NCBI RefSeq assembly: GCF_000633455.1
Contig: NZ_AYMG01000007.1
Span: 62,001-126,000, forward strand
Source of the DNA: Pedobacter jeongneungensis
GTDB taxonomy: Bacteria; Bacteroidota; Bacteroidia; Sphingobacteriales; Sphingobacteriaceae
Direction: 5' to 3'
DNA length: 64,000 nucleotides
Position numbers and translations under genes: made by a program. The notes under the pieces are model-generated. The model was not told the origin of the DNA. It did no database searches and saw nothing but the letters and a program-made list of their open reading frames with translations. Below are positions 18,459 to 27,419 of this stretch, in pieces. The first letter of the stretch is position 1. Each line of letters opens with the position of its first letter.

Positions 18459-19268
18459 ATGGATTATAAACATCTACTATTCCTCGCGCTCATTTCGCTA
18501 ATTGCTTGCTGCTTGATTATGGCCATGGTTTGGCTCTGGGCAAAGAAAATTAAAAACGCCGGTGTGGTTGATGTTTTCTGGGCATTAAATTTCCCGGTAA
18601 TTACACTGATTACTTTCTTTCTTTCCGATGGTTTTGACCCCCGTAAAATTTTAATCTGCGGCATGTTTTTGCTGGCAGAATTGAGATTGGGCATCCACCT
18701 TTGGCAAAGGGTAATCGGTCATTTAGATGAAGAAGAGGGAAGGTATGAGCAGTTGCGTAAAGAATGGGGAGACAAAGCCGACCGCAATTTCTTTGTGTTT
18801 TTTCAGTTTCAGGCCATTTCCAATGTAATCCTGGCGATTCCATTTTTTATCATCACGGCAAATCAATCGCAGGGAATTTCTATTTTAGAATTTATTGGCG
18901 CTTTAGTATGGGTAATCGCTTTTTTCGGTGAAATGATTGCCGACAGACAGCTTGCTGCATTTAAAAAAGATGCCGGCAATAAAGGCAAGGTTTGCGATAC
19001 CGGATTGTGGTACTACAGCCGTCACCCAAATTATTTCTTTGAATGGTTAACCTGGATGGGCTATTTTATTTTCGCACTGGCTTCGCCATGGGGTATTCTC
19101 GCTATCATCAGTCCGGCCATTATTTTATATTTATTAACCAAAGTTACCGGTGTGCCGAATAATGAAGAACAAAACCTGCGGAGCAAACCCGTAGCTTATA
19201 AAAAATACCAGGAAACAACGAGTGCCTTTTTTCCGTGGAAAAAAAATAGTCGGAAGACAGGAGTCTGA
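18459..19268 (+). CDS. DUF1295 family membrane protein, steroid 5-alpha-reductase-like (269 aa)
   Basis: This is a polytopic membrane protein with about six or seven hydrophobic helices. The C-terminal LWYYSRHPNYFFEWLTWMGYF motif is typical of DUF1295 and of the related steroid 5-alpha-reductase and isoprenylcysteine methyltransferase fold. Members are thought to reduce or otherwise modify lipids using NADPH, but the reaction is not established. Its place directly before a CFA-like methyltransferase supports a step in acyl-chain modification. Confidence 0.88.
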   Translation: MDYKHLLFLALISLIACCLIMAMVWLWAKKIKNAGVVDVFWALNFPVITLITFFLSDGFDPRKILICGMFLLAELRLGIHLWQRVIGHLDEEEGRYEQLRKEWGDKADRNFFVFFQFQAISNVILAIPFFIITANQSQGISILEFIGALVWVIAFFGEMIADRQLAAFKKDAGNKGKVCDTGLWYYSRHPNYFFEWLTWMGYFIFALASPWGILAIISPAIILYLLTKVTGVPNNEEQNLRSKPVAYKKYQETTSAFFPWKKNSRKTGV

Positions 19269-19405
19269 AAGACAGAGGTTTATGGGCTAGCAAATCCGAA
19301 TTAAGAAAATTAACATTAGCCAATCCGCTGTTAGGCGTTTTGCGTATAAAATAATAACACCGGACATCCGACTTCGGACTTCCGACCATCAAACTCCAAA
19401 ATTAC

Positions 19406-20440
19406 ATGTGGTACGATAAACTTTTAGAAAACGACAAACTTCCTGATACCGCCTTGCGTATCGGCATCAGAAAATTATGTAAACAACGCCTGGATGACGA
19501 AACGCTTGGCGATGAGGAATTACAGCAGGAAAAATTTATGGATCTGGTTACAGAGCTAAAGCAATCGCCAATTGCAGTAAATACAGCCGATGCCAATGAG
19601 CAGCACTATGAGCTCCCTACCGAATTTTTTCAATATTGTTTGGGTAAAAATTTAAAATACAGCAGCGGTTACTGGAAACCGGGCGTTAAAGATATTGATA
19701 CTTCAGAAGATGATATGCTGGCTCTAACCTGCAAGAGGGCTGATTTACAGCGCGGGCAAAATGTTTTGGAACTGGGCTGCGGCTGGGGATCGCTTTCGTT
19801 GTATATGGCGGCTAAATTTCCGGATAGCACTTTTACCGTGGTATCTAACTCCGCCACGCAGAAAATCTTTATAGATGAAACAGCAAAACAGCGTGGAATT
19901 CAGAATTTAACGGTTTTAACTGCCGATATGAACACTTTTACTATCGCCGATACATTCGATCGCGTGGTTTCAGTAGAGATGTTTGAGCACATGCGTAATT
20001 ATAAATTCCTGCTCAATAAGGTGGCTTCTTTCATGAAACCTGATGGAAAACTTTTTGTGCATATTTTTACCCATAAAACCCTGGCCTACAAATTTGAGGT
20101 AATTGATGAAACCGATTGGATGAGCAAATATTTTTTTACCGGAGGGATTATGCCATCAAATCATTTGTTTTTCTACTTTAATGATGACCTGAAAATTGAT
20201 AAACACTGGGTGGTAAACGGAACCAATTACGGTAAAACTTCCGAAGCATGGTTAAGCAATATGGATAAGCATAAAAAAGAAATTATGCCGATTTTAGAAC
20301 GCACTTATGGTAAAGATCAGGCGGTAAAATGGTGGGTATATTGGAGGTTATTCTACATGTCCTGCGCCGAACTCTTCAATTATAATAAAGGAAACGAATG
20401 GATGGTGTGCCATTATTTGTTTGAAAAAGTTAAGGTATAG
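19406..20440 (+). CDS. CFA-synthase-like SAM-dependent methyltransferase 1 (344 aa)
   Basis: This is a SAM-dependent methyltransferase of the cyclopropane fatty acid synthase superfamily. The SAM site is LELGCGWGS (GCGWG at 124-128). The bicarbonate-site residues of E. coli Cfa can be compared. The cysteine of YSCAYW is Ser87 here (YSSGYW). Glu194 and His195 (MFEHM) and His219 are kept, and the Ile position is Phe221. SVEMFEHMRNY is closer to plant coclaurine N-methyltransferase-like members than to E. coli Cfa. It may therefore methylate lipids or amines without making a classical cyclopropane. An FAD oxidoreductase follows on the same strand. Confidence 0.85.
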   Translation: MWYDKLLENDKLPDTALRIGIRKLCKQRLDDETLGDEELQQEKFMDLVTELKQSPIAVNTADANEQHYELPTEFFQYCLGKNLKYSSGYWKPGVKDIDTSEDDMLALTCKRADLQRGQNVLELGCGWGSLSLYMAAKFPDSTFTVVSNSATQKIFIDETAKQRGIQNLTVLTADMNTFTIADTFDRVVSVEMFEHMRNYKFLLNKVASFMKPDGKLFVHIFTHKTLAYKFEVIDETDWMSKYFFTGGIMPSNHLFFYFNDDLKIDKHWVVNGTNYGKTSEAWLSNMDKHKKEIMPILERTYGKDQAVKWWVYWRLFYMSCAELFNYNKGNEWMVCHYLFEKVKV

Positions 20441-20520
20441 GATTAAGGTTTAGGGGACTAGATGCGTCCGTCTCAAATCTAATATCTCAAATCTTGTATC
20501 TCAATTATCAAATCTATATA

Positions 20521-21765
20521 ATGAAAACACTCGCCATTATCGGCTCCGGAATAACAGGCATGGGCTGTGCCCACAAACTGCAGCATAAATACGACATTAC
20601 CCTTTTCGAAGAGCTCGATTATATCGGTGGTCATACTAATACCATAACGCTGGAAGAAGATGGACAACCCATTTACCTGGATAGCGGTTTTATGGTTTTT
20701 AACTATCAAACCTATCCCAATTTGACGGAGATGTTTGCTGAGATTGATGCGCCGGTAATTAAAACCGATATGTCTTTCAGTGTGCAGTTTCTGCCTAAAA
20801 AATTAGAATACAGCGGCTCTAGCCTAAATCATCTTTTTGCCCAGCGGAAAAATTTGTTCAATATTTCTTATTTAAAAATGTTGATGCAGATTAACCGTTT
20901 CAATAAGCAGAGTGTCGAAATTTTGGATAAGCCGGAATATCAGGATTATTCGATCGGGCAGTTTTTTAAGGAATTTGGTTACAACGAAGAGATGCTTTGG
21001 CAATACCTCATCCCGATGAGCGCTGCGGTTTGGAGTGCCCCGATGGAACAGATTCTGGATTTTCCGGCTGTTACGCTGATCCGTTTCTTTAAAAATCATG
21101 GTTTTTTAGGTTTAGATACCCAGCATCAATGGTATACTTTGCAAAATGGTAGTCAGGCTTACCGCGAAAAACTGATCGCGCCATTCCGCGACAGAATCAA
21201 AATCAATAATAAAATTATTTCGATAAAGCGTTTAGAAAATGGCAAAGTTGAGGTGGAAAATCAAAAGGGCGAGAAAATCGAATTTGATAAAGTGATTATG
21301 GCCAGTCACGCCGACCAAACTTTCGAAATTGTAAAAAATAAAACAGTATTAGAAACTGAACTGCTTTCTAAATTCAAATACCAGTTAAACAAAGCTGTGG
21401 TGCATACCGATGAAAAGCAGATGCCAAAAGCGAAACTGGCCTGGAGCAGCTGGAATTATCGTGTAGAAAAGCAGGGTGATAAATTATTGCCGAGTACCAT
21501 TTACTGGATGAACAGTTTACAGGGCGTTTCTAAAAAGCAGAATTATTTTGTTTCCATTAATCCTACAGAAAGTTTAAACCCGGAAAAAATCATTAAGGAA
21601 ATCGATTACCATCACCCTTTGTTCGATGTTCCGGCCATGCAGGCACAGGAGCAGTTGCATAAGCTAAACGAAACGGGGCCGATATATTATTGCGGAAGTT
21701 ATTTTAAGTACGGTTTCCATGAAGATGCTTATAAGAGTGCGGTGGATTTGTGCAGGGGGTTATAA
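20521..21765 (+). CDS. FAD-dependent amine-oxidase-like oxidoreductase (414 aa)
   Basis: This is a flavoprotein with an N-terminal Rossmann motif, LAIIGSGITGMGCAHKL, and GGHTNTI close behind, as in the NAD/FAD-binding amine oxidase and phytoene desaturase-like group. I use the ATG at 20521, which places the dinucleotide fold at the very start; the open frame extends to 20494. Proteins of this group sit beside CFA-type methyltransferases and DUF1365 in many bacteria. In actinobacteria a flavoprotein partner reduces the methylene intermediate to make 10-methylstearate. A similar redox step on methylated acyl chains is the best inference here. Confidence 0.87.
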   Translation: MKTLAIIGSGITGMGCAHKLQHKYDITLFEELDYIGGHTNTITLEEDGQPIYLDSGFMVFNYQTYPNLTEMFAEIDAPVIKTDMSFSVQFLPKKLEYSGSSLNHLFAQRKNLFNISYLKMLMQINRFNKQSVEILDKPEYQDYSIGQFFKEFGYNEEMLWQYLIPMSAAVWSAPMEQILDFPAVTLIRFFKNHGFLGLDTQHQWYTLQNGSQAYREKLIAPFRDRIKINNKIISIKRLENGKVEVENQKGEKIEFDKVIMASHADQTFEIVKNKTVLETELLSKFKYQLNKAVVHTDEKQMPKAKLAWSSWNYRVEKQGDKLLPSTIYWMNSLQGVSKKQNYFVSINPTESLNPEKIIKEIDYHHPLFDVPAMQAQEQLHKLNETGPIYYCGSYFKYGFHEDAYKSAVDLCRGL

Positions 21766-21772
21766 CCAGTTA

Positions 21773-21857
21773 CGTCATTCCCAACTTGATTGGGAATCGT
21801 AATGCTTTAGTATGGCTTGTAAATTGCATTAAGATTCCCGCCTGCGCGGGAATGACG
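21773..21857. repeat. Dispersed hairpin repeat, family A copy 2
   Basis: It has the same ends as the copies at 14494 and 34314 (CGTCATTCCC and GGGAATGACG), with internal TTGATTGGGAATCGTAATGC and TTCCCGCCTGCGCGGGAA. A second repeat type, the inverse of TCATTCTGAGCGCAGCGAAG, follows at 21871-21896. Both lie between two genes of the lipid cluster. Confidence 0.75.
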
Positions 21858-21946
21858 GATCGTTTAAAATGATTCTTCGCTGCGCTCAGAATGACAATGA
21901 ACTCAAAATGACGATCAACAATAAAATTTTGTAAATTGTAATAACA

Positions 21947-22759
21947 ATGAAATTTAACTCATCCATCTACACCGCAAAAGTCATGCATCACCGCCTGGCA
22001 CCCAAAAAACATTCTTTTTGGTACAGGGTGTATATGTTCTACATCGATCTGGATGAGTTGGATCTGCTAACGCAAAAACTGCGCTGGTTTAGCCGGAATA
22101 AATTTAACCTTTTTTCTTTTCGTGATGCCGAACACCTTCAGTTGCCAAAAGAAAATCCCGATCAGACCAAAAATACACGCCAGCATGTAGAAGATTATTT
22201 AAAAGAAAATGGGATTGACGGAAGCGGACTTAAAATAAAACTGCTTACCAACCTTAATGTTTTAGGTTATAATTTTAATCCGGTTTCCTTTTATTATTGC
22301 TTCGATCAGGAGGCCAATCCGGTTTGTTGTGTGGCAGAAATCAGCAATACTTACCGCGAAATGAAACTTTTTTTCTTTGGAAAAGAAGAATTGCATGGCG
22401 ATACCTTTAAAAAAATAACCACAAAATATTTTTACGTTTCACCCTTTATCGATCACGACGATTCATTCGATTTTAACTTAAAAGTGCCTGCTGATACGCT
22501 AGATATTAAAATTAACGACCTGGATAAGAATGGTAAATTGTTTTTTATCAGTACCTTAATGGGTGAGAAAAAGCCATTAACCAACGCCAGTTTGCTGCGG
22601 TATTTTTTCTCTATACCTTTAATCCCTTTGCAGGTAATGGGCATGATCCATTGGCAGGCCTTTAAACTCTGGATAAAAAAAATACCTTTTCATCCAAAAG
22701 CTGAAAACCCTGAGCTGCAACGTAACGTATATAAACCCTATAAACCACAAATCAAATAG
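21947..22759 (+). CDS. DUF1365 domain protein (270 aa)
   Basis: This belongs to DUF1365, a family of unknown biochemistry that is almost always found next to an FAD amine-oxidase-like protein and a CFA-type methyltransferase. Visible family features are the start SSIYTAKVMHHRLAPKKHSF, the central LNVLGYNFNPVSFYYC and AEISNTYREMK, and a C-terminal hydrophobic patch near IPLIPLQVMGMIHWQAFKL. The methyltransferase starts 10 bp after its stop, so the two are surely co-transcribed. A role in the same modified fatty-acid pathway is strongly suggested by context. Confidence 0.9.
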   Translation: MKFNSSIYTAKVMHHRLAPKKHSFWYRVYMFYIDLDELDLLTQKLRWFSRNKFNLFSFRDAEHLQLPKENPDQTKNTRQHVEDYLKENGIDGSGLKIKLLTNLNVLGYNFNPVSFYYCFDQEANPVCCVAEISNTYREMKLFFFGKEELHGDTFKKITTKYFYVSPFIDHDDSFDFNLKVPADTLDIKINDLDKNGKLFFISTLMGEKKPLTNASLLRYFFSIPLIPLQVMGMIHWQAFKLWIKKIPFHPKAENPELQRNVYKPYKPQIK

Positions 22760-22769
22760 ATCAAAGATT

Positions 22770-24008
22770 ATGAACACGCTTACCGCTACCAGAACATCAA
22801 CGGGTTTTTTCGAAAGAGTGGTGCTTAATGCACTTTCCAAAATGACTTTAGGAAAATTGGAACTTTCGCTGCCAAATGGCGAAACTTTGGTATTTGGGAA
22901 TGGTGAACATAAAATTGAAGCACATATCCAGGTTAATCACTCTGATTTTTTTAAATCCATCGCGCTTTATGGCGATATCGGATTTGGCGAAGGCTACACC
23001 TCGGGTCTTTGGGATACCACAAACATTACCAACGTAATTAAATGGGTAATCCTAAATATTGAGAATGCACCCTCGGTTACCGGGAGCAAGGTAAAATCCA
23101 TTGCTTTGGGCATTTTTAAATGGGTAAACAAGATTTATCACGTGCGCAGGGCTAATACTTTAGCCGGATCGCAGAAAAATATTTCTGAGCATTACGACCT
23201 CAACAACGATTTTTTTGCCACTTTTCTGGATAAAACCATGACTTATTCCAGCGGTTATTTTAACCCTGAAGATTTAAGTTTAGAGGAGTCGCAATACGCT
23301 AAATACGACCGTTTGGCCAGTCAGTTAAAAATCAAAGCAACTGATCATGTGTTGGAAATCGGAAGTGGTTGGGGCGGAAACGCTATCTTTTTGGCCAAAA
23401 ATTATGGCTGTAAAGTTACTTCGGTTACTATTTCTAAAGAACAGCAAAAACTTGCGATGGAGCGTGTACATGCTGAAGGATTGGCCGATAAAGTTTCTGT
23501 CATTATTCAGGATTACCGTAAAATTGAAGGCACTTTTGATAAGATCGTTTCCATCGAAATGTTAGAGGCCGTAGGTCACCAGTATTTAGAAACCTATTTC
23601 GAAAAATGTCAGGAACTTTTAAAACCAGATGGAATTTTTGCCTTTCAGGTAATTACCTCGCCCGATTGCAGGTACGATAAACTAAGAAACGGTGTAGACT
23701 GGATCCAGAAACATATTTTTCCGGGATCACTTTTGCCTTCGGTAGCTGCGATGAACAAAGCAATTAATGAAACCGGCGATTTAACTATGGTTGATTTAAA
23801 GGATATGGGTTTAGATTATGCCCGTACACTTCATTTATGGTTCATCGAATTCAATAAAAACCTTGATAAGGTAAAAGCACTGGGTTTTGATGAAACCTTT
23901 ATCCGCAAATGGAACTATTACTTAAATTACTGCGAAGCCGCTTTTGCTATGCGGAATATTAATGTGATGCAGATGGTGTACTCGAGACCGAATAATATTT
24001 CAAGGTAA
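22770..24008 (+). CDS. CFA-synthase-like SAM-dependent methyltransferase 2 (412 aa)
   Basis: This full-length CFA synthase homologue has an N-terminal lipid-binding-type domain (1-125), the YDLNNDFF motif, a SAM site at LEIGSGWGG (GSG at 198-200) and a typical end (MQMVYSRPN). Active-site comparison with E. coli Cfa shows Ser161 in place of the YSC cysteine, Glu266 kept but followed by Ala rather than His (EMLEAVG), and Gln293 where His266 should be. Two or more bicarbonate ligands therefore differ. It may methylate an unsaturated chain without ring closure, as known for enzymes making 10-methyl or methylated furan fatty acids. Plain cyclopropanation is still possible. Confidence 0.87.
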   Translation: MNTLTATRTSTGFFERVVLNALSKMTLGKLELSLPNGETLVFGNGEHKIEAHIQVNHSDFFKSIALYGDIGFGEGYTSGLWDTTNITNVIKWVILNIENAPSVTGSKVKSIALGIFKWVNKIYHVRRANTLAGSQKNISEHYDLNNDFFATFLDKTMTYSSGYFNPEDLSLEESQYAKYDRLASQLKIKATDHVLEIGSGWGGNAIFLAKNYGCKVTSVTISKEQQKLAMERVHAEGLADKVSVIIQDYRKIEGTFDKIVSIEMLEAVGHQYLETYFEKCQELLKPDGIFAFQVITSPDCRYDKLRNGVDWIQKHIFPGSLLPSVAAMNKAINETGDLTMVDLKDMGLDYARTLHLWFIEFNKNLDKVKALGFDETFIRKWNYYLNYCEAAFAMRNINVMQMVYSRPNNISR

Positions 24009-24354
24009 GATGTAAAATGGATGAGTTTGTAGTTTTAGTCCGCGAAGAGTCGTCGTCTCAACTTCGTTGCAACCGATAGCTATCCGGGCTGCTCGAAAGA
24101 AAGTTCCTCTTGGGGAATTATCGTTTTAACCATCCTGCAACAGTTAACCGATTAACCAATTTAAACAGTTAACCCGTTTGCACTCACCAAGAAACAAATG
24201 ACCAATGAACCAATGGCTAATGAACCTCTTCTCCCTTCACCGATAAATCTCCATCATTCACCGAACAAAACATAGAGTTGGAATAAAAAGTATAGCGTAT
24301 TATTGTAACAAAATGCAATTTGCGTAGACTAATTACAAAAGACTAACTCTTAAC
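24009..24354. other. Intergenic region with AAC-rich repeat text
   Basis: No gene is seen. The stretch 24140-24175 is built of GTTAACC-like words (AGTTAACCGATTAACC, then CAGTTAACCC) and is the inverse of a block at 38271-38305. A CGATAGCTATC fragment lies near 24077. The leader of the receptor at 24355 occupies the end. Confidence 0.5.
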
Positions 24355-26805
24355 ATGAAAAAACTTTTACTTTTAATCCTCACCCTTGGGATATTTTTTA
24401 CTGCACAGGCCCAATTTCCGGGCGGCTTTGGTGGTGGGGCCAAGAAAACTACTGTTACCGGACGTATTACTGCAACTATACTTGATTCAGTAACAAAAAA
24501 ACCGATTGACTATGCAACGGTATCACTAATTACCGTGAAAGATAATAAATCTGTAAACGGTGGGGTAACCGACGAAAAAGGAAAATTATCACTACAAAAT
24601 ATTTCTCCTGATTCTTATAAACTGATGATCGGTTTTATGGGTTACAAAACAAAAACGGTTTTGGTTACCACAACGCCATCTAAGCCGGATAATAACATTG
24701 GAACGATTTATATTTCAGGATCAGAAAATACCCTGGCCGATGTTCAGGTTCAGGGTACAAAAGCGGTTATCGAAAATAAAATCGATAGAATGGTTTACAA
24801 TGCAGAAGCTGATGGTACAAATGCAGGTGGCGATGCTACAGATGTAATGCGTAAAGTGCCCATGCTTTCAGTAGATCCTACGGGAAACATTCAACTTCGT
24901 GGTGCAGCAGTAAGGGTTTTAATTAATGGTAAACCATCTGGTACGATGGCAAGTAGCGTAGCTGATGCATTAAAGATGATTCCTGCTGAACAAATTAAGA
25001 GTGTAGAGGTAATTACAAGCCCATCTGCTAAATACGATGCGGAAGGTTCTGGCGGCATTATTAATATTATCACAAAAAAATCTAGTGCTCAAGGCGTTTC
25101 AGGAAGTGTAAGTGCTGCGGCAGGAACGCGTCAAAATAATGGAGCGTTTAATCTAACCGCAAAAACAGGTCGTTTGAGTGTAAATACCAGTTTAGGTACA
25201 AACTTGGCTTACGCCCAGGATTCAAGAACATCGTTTGTAACCAATACTATATACAAGGATGGAACTACCGACAACAGAGTACAGGATGGTGTTTCTAAAT
25301 GGAGTCGCAATGGTTACAATGGAAGTGTAGGTTTAGATTATGACTTTAATGCTTACAATAACATTAGTACAACAGTTAAATTAAATAACTTTTCTAATGG
25401 TGGTCCAGGTTCATCTAAATATATTATCAATAATTTGGCAGCAACCAATATTAGCGATATGGATATGACGTTTAATAATATGGATTGGAACGTAGATTAC
25501 CGTAAAACCAGCAAAAAGGAAGGAGAGGAGTTTTCAATTTCTGCACAGCTTTCAACAGGTCGTACCCCAACAAGTTTTAGTAATACTTTCATTCCTGATG
25601 GTGCTATAACTGGGCAAACGTTGATTAGTAATAATACAGGTAAGAATAATGAATACACAGCTCAAACCGATTACACTTATCCATTTAGTAAGGCTGTTGT
25701 TTTAGAGGTTGGGGCTAAAGGTATTTTCAGAGATATTAAAAGCCAGTTTGATGTTTCTGCACAAGATTTCGAATATAACCAAAATGTTGGAGCAGGTTAT
25801 GGGGTAATCAGCTTCAATTTAACCAAGAAAATACAAGTTAAGGGTGGTTTAAGAGCCGAATACACTCAAATAGATTTCAATACCCAAAGCAGTGGAATTC
25901 AAAAAAATGATTACTTCAATCTGTTTCCCAGTGTAATTGTATCTAGAACCCTAAAAGGTAGTACAACGCTTAAATTGAGCTATAACCGCAGGGTACAGAG
26001 GCCTACTCAATCTTATTTAAACCCATTCAGAAATACAAGTGATTTGTTTAATATTCAACAGGGAAATCCGCAGTTAAGCCCTGAGTTAAGTGATAATCTA
26101 GAGCTTGGATATTCAACATTTATCAAGGGTTCTGTTATCAACGCATCAGTTTTTTATCGCCGTACAGGTGGGGTTATCGAAAGTTCTATTTCTCCAATTC
26201 AAGAGTTAAATACGACAACAAATCAATTGGTTGACAAAACCTTAACCTCATATATCAATGTTGGTACAGCAGAAACCTATGGATTCAATCTTTTCGCATC
26301 GTACAACATTAAACCGAAATGGACCCTGATGACAAATTTTGCTGGAAATACTTATTCAGTAACTAATACCCAAACCAATATCAATACAGGTACATATTTT
26401 AATTTCAACTGGTTTATACGCTCTGCTTATGGTTTTGGCAAAGGCTACAATTTTGAGCTTTTTAATGTGATCACCTCGAAAAGACGTACCTATCAAGGTT
26501 CAACAGATCCATTCTATATCTATGGGGGATCTATCAAGAAAGATATTTTGAAGAAAAAGGGAAGTATTGGTCTTAACGTTCTAAATCCGTTCACGAAAGA
26601 TTTACATATAAAAACAGTAAACAATGCGATAAATGCAACAGGTACGATTTACCAAAGTGCTAATATTTATTATCCTCTACGTTCATTCGGTGTTAACTTT
26701 AGCTATTCTTTCGGTAAGCTTAAGTTTACCGAGAAGAAAAAAATCAAAAACGACGATGTGAAGCAAGATCAGCAACAAGGTGGCATGGGCGGTGTTCAAC
26801 AGTAA
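24355..26805 (+). CDS. TonB-dependent-receptor-like outer-membrane beta-barrel protein (816 aa)
   Basis: This is an outer-membrane protein with a signal peptide ending AQA|Q near residue 19. It has a CarboxypepD_reg-like domain at about 33-115, a plug with IKSVEVITSPSAKYDAEGSG followed by GIINIITKK, and a C-terminal barrel of the OMP_b-brl_3 type. It ends with a short Gln/Gly-rich tail. It is not a SusC and has no SusD partner. It is similar in size and plan to the receptor at 60510. The gene stands alone with its own terminator, and the ligand is unknown. Such proteins often take up metals, peptides or small molecules. Confidence 0.9.
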   Translation: MKKLLLLILTLGIFFTAQAQFPGGFGGGAKKTTVTGRITATILDSVTKKPIDYATVSLITVKDNKSVNGGVTDEKGKLSLQNISPDSYKLMIGFMGYKTKTVLVTTTPSKPDNNIGTIYISGSENTLADVQVQGTKAVIENKIDRMVYNAEADGTNAGGDATDVMRKVPMLSVDPTGNIQLRGAAVRVLINGKPSGTMASSVADALKMIPAEQIKSVEVITSPSAKYDAEGSGGIINIITKKSSAQGVSGSVSAAAGTRQNNGAFNLTAKTGRLSVNTSLGTNLAYAQDSRTSFVTNTIYKDGTTDNRVQDGVSKWSRNGYNGSVGLDYDFNAYNNISTTVKLNNFSNGGPGSSKYIINNLAATNISDMDMTFNNMDWNVDYRKTSKKEGEEFSISAQLSTGRTPTSFSNTFIPDGAITGQTLISNNTGKNNEYTAQTDYTYPFSKAVVLEVGAKGIFRDIKSQFDVSAQDFEYNQNVGAGYGVISFNLTKKIQVKGGLRAEYTQIDFNTQSSGIQKNDYFNLFPSVIVSRTLKGSTTLKLSYNRRVQRPTQSYLNPFRNTSDLFNIQQGNPQLSPELSDNLELGYSTFIKGSVINASVFYRRTGGVIESSISPIQELNTTTNQLVDKTLTSYINVGTAETYGFNLFASYNIKPKWTLMTNFAGNTYSVTNTQTNINTGTYFNFNWFIRSAYGFGKGYNFELFNVITSKRRTYQGSTDPFYIYGGSIKKDILKKKGSIGLNVLNPFTKDLHIKTVNNAINATGTIYQSANIYYPLRSFGVNFSYSFGKLKFTEKKKIKNDDVKQDQQQGGMGGVQQ

Positions 26806-26830
26806 AAACCCAGTCCAGATATATTTTTTA

Positions 26831-26864
26831 AAAGTCTTTCCGCTAACCCGGAAAGACTTTTTTT
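26831..26864 (+). terminator. Strong terminator after the outer-membrane receptor
   Basis: A perfect 12-bp stem is formed by AAAGTCTTTCCG (26831-26842) and CGGAAAGACTTT (26849-26860) around a 6-nt loop, followed by a T-run. Confidence 0.9.
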
Positions 26865-27419
26865 GTTTAACACTTAAGTAAATGATTCCTTAAATGATCT
26901 AAGGTACCCTAGGTAATCACAAAATGTTTGTTGATTTTACCTCAAGCGTTTTACCACCTAGGACACCTGAGCACACCTTAGCCGATAGGTTAATTTTAAA
27001 GAGGAGTTAGAAAACTTAGATGACCTAAGGTGCCTTAGGTGGTTACAAATATTTGTTGGGTTACACTTACTTAAAGCGTTTTACTGCCTAAGCTGATCTG
27101 TTAATTTTATCAGGTATTAAAATCAGTAAAAAAATTGGATTAACTGATAGAAGCGTTGCTGAAACATCTAAAATTCTCCTCAAATATCATTTTGATGATT
27201 TAATAGACAGTGCCGGGGCCTTTTTTGAGGTAATCATAACGTTTTATGGTTTTATGCGGTTTTATGTAGCGGTTATTTGCTTGTTTGTGCAGGGATATAC
27301 ATTTTGTAATGTAAAAAATACTTTAAATTGCTTACGGTTGTCGTGTTTTATGCGTTTTTGTGTCGTTAAAAACTTATATTGCAATTAACTAACAAATCAT
27401 TACCCTAAATAATCCAGAT
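26865..27419. repeat. Intergenic region with two degenerate copies of a CCTAAGG-type repeat
   Basis: Two related blocks of roughly 100 bp lie at about 26893-26999 and 27022-27110. Each contains GA(T/C)CTAAGG, then a CCTAGGT or CCTTAGGT palindrome, ACAAA-TTTGTTG, AAGCGTTTTAC and a final GTTAATTTTA. A related ACCACCTAAGCCACC element recurs in the array at 62.97-63.7 kb. Three TTTTATG words at 27242, 27250 and 27260 precede the SusC 3 promoter region. No gene is seen. Confidence 0.6.
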
